Positions 52,165 to 59,881 of a DNA stretch of 64,000 bases are shown piece after piece; the stretch's first letter is position 1; each line of letters opens with the position of its first letter. Source of the DNA: Nitratireductor aestuarii (GTDB lineage: Bacteria > Pseudomonadota > Alphaproteobacteria > Rhizobiales > Rhizobiaceae); NCBI RefSeq assembly GCF_014641695.1, contig NZ_BMIF01000014.1:1-64000 (forward strand), read 5' to 3'. Under the pieces are notes generated by a model. It made no database searches. It was not told the origin of the DNA and worked only from the letters and a program-made list of their open reading frames with translations. Position numbers and translations under genes: made by a program.

Positions 52165-53805
52165 TCACGCCGTAAGAGCTTGTTCGAGCATCGCAGCACC
52201 ACGCGCAACGTCGATAACCCACGCAGCATCGGACGCATCCTTGCCGCGCCAGGCGACGTGACCATCCGGCCTCACCAGCACCAGAGGCTGCTCGTAGAGC
52301 TTGGCGATCTCCGCATCTGCGATCGCTTCCACGCGCAGCGGAACGCCCGCCTTGTCTGCAGCCGCAACGAATGCTGACGCGGCATCTGCTTGCGCGCCGA
52401 AATCAAGCAGAACAAAGTCCCGGCCATAGAGATCGAGTATCGTGCGGCCGTCACTGAGCCATGCGTGCGGTGCCCGGTGCCCCGGACGTGCGGTGGGGAT
52501 GTAGGTGGTGTATTCGTCAGGCGTAGCTGGCGTTCCATCCGGAACACAGATCGGGGAGTTTTCGTACCGGTAGCCGAGCTGAATGCCCCACGACTGCCAG
52601 TCGGAACGGGTGTTTTCCTTAAGCGCGTGGCCGATTTCCTTGCGCAGGCGATCGCCTTCCTCGCCCGGGGTGTTGATGCCTGACGTATCGACGGGCACAT
52701 TCCAGGTCTTGAAGTTGTGCGTCGAAAAGGCTGCATTGCGTACAGCGATCGGCCGGCGTTCCGCTTCATAGCTTTCAAGCAGGTGGTCACCACCCCAGCC
52801 CTTGAGCGTGCCAGCCATCTTCCATCCAAGATCGACAACGTCGCCAAAGCCGGTGTTGACGCCCATGCCACCCGTTGGCGACATCGTATGGGCGGCATCG
52901 CCGGCGATCAGGACATGGCCTTTCTTGTAGTTCTCGGCAACCAACTCGGTACGACGCCATGGCACGATGGTGATGACTTCGAACGGAATGTCGTCGCGGC
53001 CGAGTGCGCGCTTGATCCAGCCTTCCGAGTCAAAATTCTGGATGTCGAACCGCTCCTCGCTGCCGAAAACCGTCAGGCGCCAGAGCTTGCTGCCATCGAT
53101 GACGGTCAGGTTGCCCCAGGTGCCTTCAGGACCAACCAGGATACAGCGTTCGATATCGCCGATCTGGGTCATCTCAAGCAGATCGGGACAGCGGAACAGA
53201 ATACCGATCGAGTAATTGATCTTCGTCTTGCCTATCATCGGGATACCGAGATCGGTACGCACCATGCTCAGGGCGCCGTCGCAGCCGATCATGTACTTCG
53301 CCTTGACGGTCACCACTTCGCCGGTCTTTTCATCCCGGACTGTCGCGCTGACCCCCCCGTCCGTATCGGTGAAACTCTCCAGCGTATGCTGGAAGCGCAG
53401 ATCGATCGCCGGCTGCTCGCCCGCGAAACGCTGCAGGATCGGATCGAGCCACATCTGCGGACAACGCTGGCGTTTGTGCGGCGTACCTTCGGGGATCGGC
53501 GACTCCGCCGTCGAAGGATAGTCATCACGCTCAAGCTGATGGCCGGTCAGTGCCGTGCAGAAGACGATGGAGAGCTTGTAGTCGTCAGGAAAACCCGACG
53601 TGCGAACCTGCTCAACGAAGCCCCAGCGGCGGAAAAATTCCATGGTGCGGGTGACAATCGTACCGATCTTGGGGTGATCGATATGGCCATCCGTCTTTTC
53701 AATCAACATGCAGTCGATCCCGTTATAGGCCAGATCGATTGCCATGGTGAGTCCTACCGGTCCCGCTCCAACGATGAGAACCGGGGTGGTGATTTCCTGA
53801 GTCAT
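52165..53805 (-). CDS. FAD-dependent aromatic/heterocycle monooxygenase
   Basis: The product is 546 residues from ATG 53805. The FAD-binding GAGPVGLTMAIDLAYNG, the DG motif MIGCDGALSMVRTDL and the GD motif LIAGDAAHTMSPTGGMGVNTG place it in the PHBH class. A C-terminal thioredoxin-like part (FVLLDFGAQADAASAFV to VRPDGHVAWRG) is typical of the MhpA/PgaE branch. It would hydroxylate an aromatic or heterocyclic acid with NAD(P)H and O2. It is 52 bases and one hairpin downstream of tctC. A longer frame to 54096 overlaps tctC and is rejected. Confidence 0.87.
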   Translation of the reverse strand: MTQEITTPVLIVGAGPVGLTMAIDLAYNGIDCMLIEKTDGHIDHPKIGTIVTRTMEFFRRWGFVEQVRTSGFPDDYKLSIVFCTALTGHQLERDDYPSTAESPIPEGTPHKRQRCPQMWLDPILQRFAGEQPAIDLRFQHTLESFTDTDGGVSATVRDEKTGEVVTVKAKYMIGCDGALSMVRTDLGIPMIGKTKINYSIGILFRCPDLLEMTQIGDIERCILVGPEGTWGNLTVIDGSKLWRLTVFGSEERFDIQNFDSEGWIKRALGRDDIPFEVITIVPWRRTELVAENYKKGHVLIAGDAAHTMSPTGGMGVNTGFGDVVDLGWKMAGTLKGWGGDHLLESYEAERRPIAVRNAAFSTHNFKTWNVPVDTSGINTPGEEGDRLRKEIGHALKENTRSDWQSWGIQLGYRYENSPICVPDGTPATPDEYTTYIPTARPGHRAPHAWLSDGRTILDLYGRDFVLLDFGAQADAASAFVAAADKAGVPLRVEAIADAEIAKLYEQPLVLVRPDGHVAWRGKDASDAAWVIDVARGAAMLEQALTA

Positions 53806-53828
53806 ACCAACTCCATAACAGGCAAAGC

Positions 53829-53850
53829 GGGGGCGCCCACCAGCGCCCCC
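53829..53850 (-). terminator. Intercistronic hairpin after tctC
   Basis: GGGGGCGC / GCGCCCCC is a perfect 8-bp GC stem with a 6-base loop, placed 8 bases past the tctC stop and before the monooxygenase start. There is no T run. It probably favours high expression of the binding protein relative to downstream genes. Confidence 0.6.
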
Positions 53851-53857
53851 AAAGATG

Positions 53858-54847
53858 TTACTTGAACGAGATGTTGTTTTCTTCGGAAACCCGCTTCCAG
53901 GTCTCGGCCGTGCTGGTGATGGCCTCGTGGAAATCTTCGGGGTTCTCGACCACCGTTTCCATGCCCTGCTCGCCGGCAACGCGAACAACGTCATCGGTTT
54001 TTGCAGCCGCCTTTGAAGCTTCGGACAGCTTTGCAAGCACATCTTCAGGCAGGCCTGCGGGTCCGAGAACGCCGTACCAGCTCTGCGATACTTCAAGCTG
54101 CGGGAAGCCGGCGGCGGTAAATGTTGGAACTTCGGGCATGTTCGGGTCCGCCGCCGCCGTGGTCACGCCCAGGAACTTCAGCTCTTCACCGCCCTTGTAG
54201 GGCAGAGCCAGGGGCACACCCATGAACATCGCGTCGATCGTACCGGCAATCAGGTCCGTCGATGCCGGGCCGTTGCCCTGGTAAGGGATATGCTCTGCCT
54301 CGAAGCCGGCTTCACTCTTGAAGAGTTCCATCGTGAGATGGTGAATGGTGCCAACGCCGGGAGAACCATAGTTGATGCCGTCCGGATTTTCTTTCGCATA
54401 CGCTACAAATTCTTCAATTGTATTTGCAGGTATATCCTTGTTGACTGCCAGCACTATGGAATGGGTCATGATGCGGCTGATCGGCTGGTAAGCCTTGGAA
54501 ATGTCATAGGACAGATCCGGGTAGAGCAGAGGCGCGATCGAGAGAAGACTCGAACCGCTCCAAAGCAGGGTGTAGCCGTCAGCGGCGGCAGAAGCCACCA
54601 TGCCGCCACCGGTCGTGCCGCCCGCACCGGGGCGATTGTCGACAACAACTGGCTGATTGAGCTGCTTTGACAGCGCGTCAGCAAAGATGCGCGCCGTGAG
54701 ATCTGTATTTCCGCCAGGCGCGAACGGGACAATAAGTGTAACCGGGCGAGACGGATAGTCTTGCGCCATTGCCGGCAAGGTGAAGCTCATTGCTGTAGCT
54801 GCGATAGCAGCTCCAATGAACGCTCTTTTCGTTAGCTTGTATTTCAT
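53858..54847 (-). CDS. tctC: Tripartite tricarboxylate transporter substrate-binding protein TctC
   Basis: The product is 329 residues from ATG 54847, with a signal peptide ending at LPAMAQ|DYPSRP. Bug/TctC motifs: YPSRPVTLIVPFAPGGNTDLTAR, QPVVVDNRPGAGGTTGGGMVA, and YGSPGVGTIHHLTMELFK. It is the periplasmic receptor for the TctAB pore. Bug proteins bind carboxylated aromatic, heterocyclic and aliphatic acids, so the ligand cannot be inferred from the sequence alone. The frame to 54925 lacks the signal logic and is rejected. Confidence 0.9.
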   Translation of the reverse strand: MKYKLTKRAFIGAAIAATAMSFTLPAMAQDYPSRPVTLIVPFAPGGNTDLTARIFADALSKQLNQPVVVDNRPGAGGTTGGGMVASAAADGYTLLWSGSSLLSIAPLLYPDLSYDISKAYQPISRIMTHSIVLAVNKDIPANTIEEFVAYAKENPDGINYGSPGVGTIHHLTMELFKSEAGFEAEHIPYQGNGPASTDLIAGTIDAMFMGVPLALPYKGGEELKFLGVTTAAADPNMPEVPTFTAAGFPQLEVSQSWYGVLGPAGLPEDVLAKLSEASKAAAKTDDVVRVAGEQGMETVVENPEDFHEAITSTAETWKRVSEENNISFK

Positions 54848-54893
54848 TGTTCCCCTCCTTTGTATTGGCACCGTTTGTGCCGCAGGATTTTTT

Positions 54894-55664
54894 CTAGGCT
54901 CGAAGACGATTGCGCCAACCGCCAAACAACGGCTCGGTTGGGGTGGGCTCTGGCAATGCTACACCTGTTGCCTGCATGACCGCCCATGCCAGACACAAGT
55001 TCGAGGATAGCACAGGTTTGCCAATCTTTGTTGAGACGTCAGGTATAGCCTTGATCGTCGGCATGCCGGTGCCGGTCAGGATCAGTACATCGGCGCTGTC
55101 GAGCTTCAGACGCGATACGTTCTCCAGTACCGAGTCAGAGCGGATCTTGTAGACGCTGCGCGTGTCGGAAGGATCAAGCGGCGCATAGGCGTGATCTACA
55201 ACGTCAAACCCGGCCTTGCGCCAGTAACCGATACTGAGTTCGGCCAACCAATCCGGGTAGGGCGCGAAGACTACGATCCGTTCGGCCCCGAGGTGCCTGA
55301 GCGCAGCTTCAATTGCCGCAGCTGCCGAAATCACCGGGTAGCCGAAACGATCCTGCATCGCGGCCATGACCTCAGCATCACGTTCGCGGCCAACAATATA
55401 GGATGAGCCGGTACAAGCATAAGCACCACAATCTACTTCTGCTGTATCGTAAGCATCCAGTGTTTCATCAAGATGTTCCAGATAACCAACGAGCCGGTCC
55501 TTGGAATCGGTACGGCTTCCCTTCAGACGCGACGTGATGATGTTGACACCATCCGGCATCAGCGCATGAAATTCCGGCTCTACAATGGGGTTTGCCTGAG
55601 GAACTGTCAGCCCGATTGTGGCGACTGCCCCGTACTCTCGGTCCTTGTGCGTAACCAACGCCAT
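54894..55664 (-). CDS. Maleate isomerase / arylmalonate decarboxylase-like Asp/Glu racemase superfamily protein
   Basis: The product is 256 residues from ATG 55664. GAVATIGLTVPQANPIVEPEF, the first Cys in CGAYACTGSSYIVG near residue 83 and the second Cys in LSSNLCLAWAVMQATG near 200 fit the maleate cis-trans isomerase group, with both reactive cysteines present. It would isomerise or decarboxylate an unsaturated or malonate-type diacid. It heads the operon with TctC, the monooxygenase, the PuuE-like hydrolase and TctBA. Its leader carries a GntR-type site (55708-55722). Confidence 0.8.
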   Translation of the reverse strand: MALVTHKDREYGAVATIGLTVPQANPIVEPEFHALMPDGVNIITSRLKGSRTDSKDRLVGYLEHLDETLDAYDTAEVDCGAYACTGSSYIVGRERDAEVMAAMQDRFGYPVISAAAAIEAALRHLGAERIVVFAPYPDWLAELSIGYWRKAGFDVVDHAYAPLDPSDTRSVYKIRSDSVLENVSRLKLDSADVLILTGTGMPTIKAIPDVSTKIGKPVLSSNLCLAWAVMQATGVALPEPTPTEPLFGGWRNRLRA

Positions 55665-55707
55665 AGTGCACTCTCTCCCAACTCCAGGGGCATCCTGCCC
55701 GCATAGG

Positions 55708-55722
55708 AGTAAACTGTCAACA
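55708..55722. promoter_or_regulatory. GntR operator candidate, second copy
   Basis: AGTAAACTGTCAACA matches the word at 47746-47760 in 14 of 15 bases and includes CTGT-CA-ACAG, an inverted repeat. It lies 44 bases upstream of the maleate-isomerase-like gene, the first gene of the tct operon. Confidence 0.55.
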
Positions 55723-55749
55723 GATCGCAATCGTGATTTCTGGCACGTG

Positions 55750-55812
55750 TGGGCAGCCTCTCTGCCCAACTCGTGAGCACCCCTCCCCTTCGATAGGGCC
55801 GATGCCCTATCG
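55750..55812. repeat. Two hairpins in the 55665-56047 intergenic region
   Basis: TGGGCAG / CTGCCCA (55750-55768, 7 bp) and CGATAGGGC-CGAT-GCCCTATCG (55791-55812, perfect 9-bp stem, 4-base loop) stand close together in a 383-base stretch that otherwise holds only regulatory-looking sequence. No T run follows either. They could belong to a leader RNA of the minus-strand operon or to a small RNA. Confidence 0.5.
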
Positions 55813-55935
55813 CACGGATGCATGCGGTTCTTACCCCGCAGTCATACCGGACGGTCGCGACGTGCACTCGCGCTGGAACCGGTGGCCATGCATTGCCTTT
55901 CGGTTGCCCGAAATCAGGGCAGAAAGGGACACTTT

Positions 55936-55950
55936 TTGTGCAATGCACAA
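55936..55950. promoter_or_regulatory. Palindrome TTGTGCAATGCACAA upstream of small ORF
   Basis: TTGTGCA-A-TGCACAA is a perfect 15-bp palindrome, and its first 12 bases recur at 56012-56023. GTTCCGCGGAAC, a perfect 12-bp palindrome, lies between them at 55985-55996. All are upstream of the small gene at 56048, which suggests a regulated promoter with two sites for one factor. Confidence 0.5.
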
Positions 55951-56047
55951 TTGCATAGAGCCGATGCAAAAACGTCGCTCGCATGTTCCGCGGAACGTGC
56001 CTACATTCCTATTGTGCAATGCAGCAAAACAAAGAGGAGTGAAGATA

Positions 56048-56203
56048 ATGCGTAGGCAATCAACCTTTGGAAGTTTCCTGGACACCGTAGCAAGCGCGAT
56101 CGCTGTTTCCGTCGCAGTTCGCGAACACCGCGCACCTCGTGCAAGCGATCTGACCACGCTCGGCATCGATCCGATGCAGTTCAGCAAGATGGGCCGCTAC
56201 TAA
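56048..56203 (+). CDS. Small protein of 51 residues, unknown function
   Basis: ATG at 56048 is preceded by GAGGAG about 9 bases upstream; the product begins MRRQSTFGSFLDTVASAIAV and ends HRAPRASDLTTLGIDPMQFSKMGRY in part. There is a short hydrophobic stretch at residues 10-22, then a basic linker and a C-terminal L-x-x-LGID element that recalls DUF1127/YjiS-like small proteins without being a clear member. It has its own regulatory-looking upstream region and a strong terminator, so it is probably a real monocistronic gene. Confidence 0.65.
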   Translation: MRRQSTFGSFLDTVASAIAVSVAVREHRAPRASDLTTLGIDPMQFSKMGRY

Positions 56204-56252
56204 TTGCTCGGCATGTGTAACAACGAGCCCGACGGTAATACGTCCCAATAGC

Positions 56253-56288
56253 AAGCCAACGCGAACACCACCGCGTTGGCTTTTTCTT
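56253..56288 (+). terminator. Rho-independent terminator of the small gene
   Basis: AAGCCAACGCG / CGCGTTGGCTT is an 11-bp stem with an 8-base loop, followed by TTTTTCTTT. It lies 50 bases after the stop of the 51-residue gene. Confidence 0.9.
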
Positions 56289-56329
56289 TGCGTCATCCCC
56301 GAGCGGATCCTACCGCAAGACCAGCAGCC

Positions 56330-56995
56330 TCAAACCTTCGAACCGACTACGACGCCAGCGCGGGCGCAGGCCAGACGTGCACCGGCGGCGACAGGTTCGA
56401 TGACAGGCACCGGCACCATCGGGGCGATGGTGCGCGCGGCATCCGCGAGCGGGCCGCCGCCGATCAGGATCGCCTCAGCCCCCTCCTCCGATACAGCTTC
56501 ATGGCAGGAAGCCAGGAGCGTTTGGGCCAGACGTTCTGGGTCCGACATTACTTCCACACTTCCAGCGATCCGAACGGAAATCAGGTTGTTTCCGTGGCCA
56601 AGCCTTACCGCCCGCCTCATGATCGCTGCTTTCAATTCGGGCGTCGTGGTAACGATGGAAAACCTTCGCCCCTTGAGCGATGCCTCCTTCATTCCGGCCT
56701 CGGCGATGCCGGTGACGGAAATCGATATGCGCCGGCGCAGCCTGTCCAGTCCCGGATCGCCGAACCCGGAAATGAGAATGCCGCGGAAACCTTCGGCGGC
56801 CAGTTCCTCACCGCGCTCGATTGCAAGCCGAGCCGCTTTCTCCAGCGCCTCTTCGTCCGCAATGACCAGCGGCCCGGATCTGGCAGTGAAGCCCTCGATG
56901 GAGACGGCGGGCCCAACGGCTTGCCGCGCTACGGCGGTCATGCGCGCGGTGGTCTTGGCATTGGCGTTGGGATTGAGAAGAGCAAGACGGATCAC
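56330..56995 (-). CDS. Asp/Glu (hydantoin) racemase-family protein lacking the cysteine pair
   Basis: The product is 221 residues from a GTG at 56995 that overlaps the upstream ATPase stop (GTGA). The start IRLALLNPNANAKTTARM and the GFGDPGLDRL and ILIGGGPLADAA segments place it in the Asp/Glu/hydantoin racemase family. The two positions that normally carry catalytic Cys (AxFxDPG and GCxG regions) read Gly instead, so racemase chemistry is doubtful. It is the last gene of an ABC importer operon and may act on, or bind, the imported compound. Confidence 0.8.
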   Translation of the reverse strand: MIRLALLNPNANAKTTARMTAVARQAVGPAVSIEGFTARSGPLVIADEEALEKAARLAIERGEELAAEGFRGILISGFGDPGLDRLRRRISISVTGIAEAGMKEASLKGRRFSIVTTTPELKAAIMRRAVRLGHGNNLISVRIAGSVEVMSDPERLAQTLLASCHEAVSEEGAEAILIGGGPLADAARTIAPMVPVPVIEPVAAGARLACARAGVVVGSKV

Positions 56996-57984
56996 GCGGC
57001 CACACTCCCCACCCGGATGCAGGCGGCACTTCTGCCCGCCCCGACCGATGCAGGTGCTGGGATGACGTTCCGGCACTCGGGCATTGCCATGGCGCAACGC
57101 GGACTGAAAGCGCAGCCCGAAGGCATGTTGGCAAGATCTGGCGGCATGCCGGGAATCGCTTCGACGCGCTCTCCGGCCATGGCCCCATGGATGGTGGAAG
57201 ACAGAAGACCACGGGCATAAGGGTGGGCCGGCGACTTCAGGACATCTGCGGCCGACCCCATCTCAACGATACGTCCGGCGTACATGACCGCAACCCTGTC
57301 TGAAATCTCTGCGGCAACGCCGACATCGTGGGTGACGAAGATGGTCGCCATGCCGAGTTCCTTCTGCAGTTCGCGCAGGAGAAGGATCACCTGGATCTGG
57401 ACGGTCGCGTCGAGTGCCGTTGTGGGCTCGTCGGCGAGGAGCAGCTTGGGAGAACAGGCGAGCGCCAGCGCGATCATGGCGCGCTGTCTCATGCCGCCGG
57501 ACATCTCGTGCGGATAGTTGTCGAGCCGGGACTTGGCGGAAGGGATCCGCACCAGCTCCAGCATTTCAAGAGCACGCGCATAGGCAGCGTCCCATGAGCA
57601 TTGCTTGTGGCGCACCACCGTCTCCGCGATCTGCCGTCCAACGGTGAACACCGGATCGAAGGCTAGCGACGGCTCCTGGAAAATCATCGCCACGTCATTG
57701 CCGCGATAGCTGGCAAGCTCGCGGCGCTTGAGAGCGAGCACATCGCGCCCCTCCATCAAGATGGAGCCGGAGATCGTCGTGCGCTTCTGCGGCAGGATGC
57801 GCAGCAGCGCACGCATAGTCACGCTCTTTCCGCTGCCGGATTCGCCGATCAGTCCCAGCACTTCGCCGCGTCCCAGGTCGAAACTGATGCGGTCGAGCGC
57901 GGTGATTGGACCCCGGTCCGTCTTGAAGCCGACGGTCAGATCGCGCACGGAGAGCAAGGGTTCACGCGCTGTGAAGGCGCTCAT
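56992..57984 (-). CDS. ABC transporter ATP-binding protein (DppD-like)
   Basis: The 330-residue product has Walker A GLIGESGSGKSVTMRALLRI, signature MSGGMRQRAMIALAL, Walker B LLLADEPTTALDA, switch FVTHDVGVAAE and the C-terminal Cys-rich GCAFSPRCAMAMPEC. It overlaps both neighbours by 4 bases. It works with the DppF-like ATPase encoded just upstream. Confidence 0.9.
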   Translation of the reverse strand: MSAFTAREPLLSVRDLTVGFKTDRGPITALDRISFDLGRGEVLGLIGESGSGKSVTMRALLRILPQKRTTISGSILMEGRDVLALKRRELASYRGNDVAMIFQEPSLAFDPVFTVGRQIAETVVRHKQCSWDAAYARALEMLELVRIPSAKSRLDNYPHEMSGGMRQRAMIALALACSPKLLLADEPTTALDATVQIQVILLLRELQKELGMATIFVTHDVGVAAEISDRVAVMYAGRIVEMGSAADVLKSPAHPYARGLLSSTIHGAMAGERVEAIPGMPPDLANMPSGCAFSPRCAMAMPECRNVIPAPASVGAGRSAACIRVGSVAA

Positions 57985-59000
57985 TGCGCTTCTCCTTCCG
58001 TCCAGTAGGGCGATTTTGGATCGCTTCGATGGCAGGCCGCGACATGTTCAGGGCCTGCATCGAAGAGCGCCGGATTGATGGCCAAGCAGCTTGGCCGGGC
58101 AAGCGCGCAGCGGGGATGGAACCGACACGCCTGCGGCGGGTCGATGGGGCTTGGCGGATCACCTGCGATCGGCGCCGAGAGTGTGCGCTTTTCCGGATCG
58201 AGGCTTGGCATCGAAGCCAGCAAGGCGCGGGTGTAGGGGTGGGCCGGATTTGCAAAGAGCGCCTCGGATGGCCCATGCTCCACGACCTTGCCCAGATACA
58301 TGACCATCACATGGTCGCTGATGTAGCGCACCACATTGAGGTCGTGAGAGATGAAGATATAGGTGAGGTTCATCTCCCGCTTGAGATCAATCAGCAGGTT
58401 GAGCACCTGCGCCTCGACGGACTTGTCGAGAGCGGATACCGACTCGTCGAAGATCACCACTTTCGGTTTAAGGGCCAGTGCACGGGCGATGTTCACCCGC
58501 TGGCGCTGCCCGCCCGACAGTTCATGGGGGTAGCGTCCAGCGAACCGTGCGGGGTCGAGGCCGACACGTTCCAGGAGATGATGCGCGTTGCGCCGGGCCT
58601 CCGCACGATCCTCGCCATGAACCATCGGGCCAAACATGATCGACGCCTCGATCGTCATGCGCGGGTTGAGCGAAGCCGAGGAGTCCTGAAACACCATCTG
58701 CACCTGGCGTCGGAACGCCTTCATCTCACGAGCCGAGCGGCCAATGGCGCGATCGTTGAAGAGAAGGTCTCCACAGTCCATGCCGATCAGGCCCATGATG
58801 AGGCGCGCGGTCGTGGACTTGCCGCAGCCGGATTCGCCGACAATGCCGAGTGTCGTGCCCTCGCGGATGCGGAAGCTTACGTCGGAGACGGCCTGCACCA
58901 CCTTGCGGGATTTCCCAAAGCTGCCGCCGACATTAAAGTGCTTGGTCATGCCAGCGACTTCCAGAATGTAGCGGGACGAGGTTGTCGCCTGTTCCATCAT
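57981..59000 (-). CDS. ABC transporter ATP-binding protein (DppF-like)
   Basis: The product is 339 residues from ATG 59000, overlapping the permease stop (ATGA). Motifs: GIVGESGCGKSTTARLIMGL, MVFQDSSASLNPRMT, LSGGQRQRVNIARAL, VVIFDESVSALDKS. The Walker B region reads FDESVSAL, as often in DppF. In this operon the DppF-like gene precedes the DppD-like gene, the reverse of the 23993-26187 pair. Confidence 0.9.
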   Translation of the reverse strand: MMEQATTSSRYILEVAGMTKHFNVGGSFGKSRKVVQAVSDVSFRIREGTTLGIVGESGCGKSTTARLIMGLIGMDCGDLLFNDRAIGRSAREMKAFRRQVQMVFQDSSASLNPRMTIEASIMFGPMVHGEDRAEARRNAHHLLERVGLDPARFAGRYPHELSGGQRQRVNIARALALKPKVVIFDESVSALDKSVEAQVLNLLIDLKREMNLTYIFISHDLNVVRYISDHVMVMYLGKVVEHGPSEALFANPAHPYTRALLASMPSLDPEKRTLSAPIAGDPPSPIDPPQACRFHPRCALARPSCLAINPALFDAGPEHVAACHRSDPKSPYWTEGEAQ

Positions 59001-59881
59001 TTCACATCCATGGCGCTGCGCAGTCCGTCGGACAGCAGGTTGAAGCTGAGCGAGACGATGAAAATCATCACGCCGGGAAGGGCTGCGATCAGCGGCTGGC
59101 TGTAGATCGAATTGCGGAGCGTATTGAGCATCAGGCCCCATTCCGGTGTCGGCGGCCGGGCGCCAAGCCCGATGAAGGAAAGGCCTGCGGCCATAATGAT
59201 GGCCACCGAAAGCAGGCTGGAGGCGTAGACCAGCACCGGCCCCATGATGTTTCCGAGAATGTGGACGCGGATGATGGTAAAGGCGCCGGCACCGCTGGCA
59301 CGAGCGGCTTCCACAAAGTCTAGCGATCGCACCTGTGTCGTGGCGCTTTCAGAGACGCGGATCAGAGGGGGGATCAGGACAACAGTCAGCGCAACCAGCG
59401 AATTGACGAATCCTGCGCCGAGCGCCCCTGCAATCGCGACCGCGAGCAGCACCGATGGGAAGGCAAACAGGATGTCGGCAGCGCGCATGATGATAGCGTT
59501 GGTCAGTCCGCCGACGAAGCCAGCGATGGTGCCGAGCGTTCCGCCGATGAGGAGAGCGAGCGCGACGGGCAGGATTCCCATCGTCAGGGACATGCGACCA
59601 CCGAAAAGCAGCCGGGTTAGCATATCGCGACCGAGTTCGTCCGTCCCCAGGATGTAGCCGGGCGTGCCGACCGGTCGAAGCCGCCGGGCGACGCTGCCCA
59701 CGGACGGATCACCGGGTGCAATGAGTGGCGCGAAGGCGGACGCGAGGATGATCAGGACCAGAACGGTGAGGCAGGCCATCGAAACCGGGTCTCTGCGCAA
59801 CCGGAGCCAGACGCCGGACCAATAGCCGCGCGAAGCCCTGAGGGGCATTGCGTTGCCGCTTGCAAGTGTGTCAGCGCTCAT
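58997..59881 (-). CDS. ABC transporter permease (DppC-like)
   Basis: The 294-residue protein has a soluble N-terminus before the first helix, the GTDELGRDMLTRLLFGGRMSL signature and the EAA loop VEAARASGAGAFTIIRVHILGN. Stop and start overlap both neighbours by 4 bases. It forms the pore with the DppB-like permease. Confidence 0.9.
   Translation of the reverse strand: MSADTLASGNAMPLRASRGYWSGVWLRLRRDPVSMACLTVLVLIILASAFAPLIAPGDPSVGSVARRLRPVGTPGYILGTDELGRDMLTRLLFGGRMSLTMGILPVALALLIGGTLGTIAGFVGGLTNAIIMRAADILFAFPSVLLAVAIAGALGAGFVNSLVALTVVLIPPLIRVSESATTQVRSLDFVEAARASGAGAFTIIRVHILGNIMGPVLVYASSLLSVAIIMAAGLSFIGLGARPPTPEWGLMLNTLRNSIYSQPLIAALPGVMIFIVSLSFNLLSDGLRSAMDVK

Noticed and set aside
52165-54096. 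Monooxygenase extended to 643 residues
   Set aside because: The extra 97 residues overlap tctC and lack domain similarity; the ATG at 53805 directly precedes the FAD motif.
55985-56016. EcfG-type general stress promoter (GGAAC near 55992 and near 6776)
   Set aside because: GGAAC is present at both places but no cGTT -10 lies at the required 16-17 base spacing; both GGAAC copies are better explained as arms of inverted repeats.
56048-56203. Small gene as a definite DUF1127 member
   Set aside because: The C-terminal LGID element is similar, but the arginine-rich DUF1127 core is not present; left as unknown.
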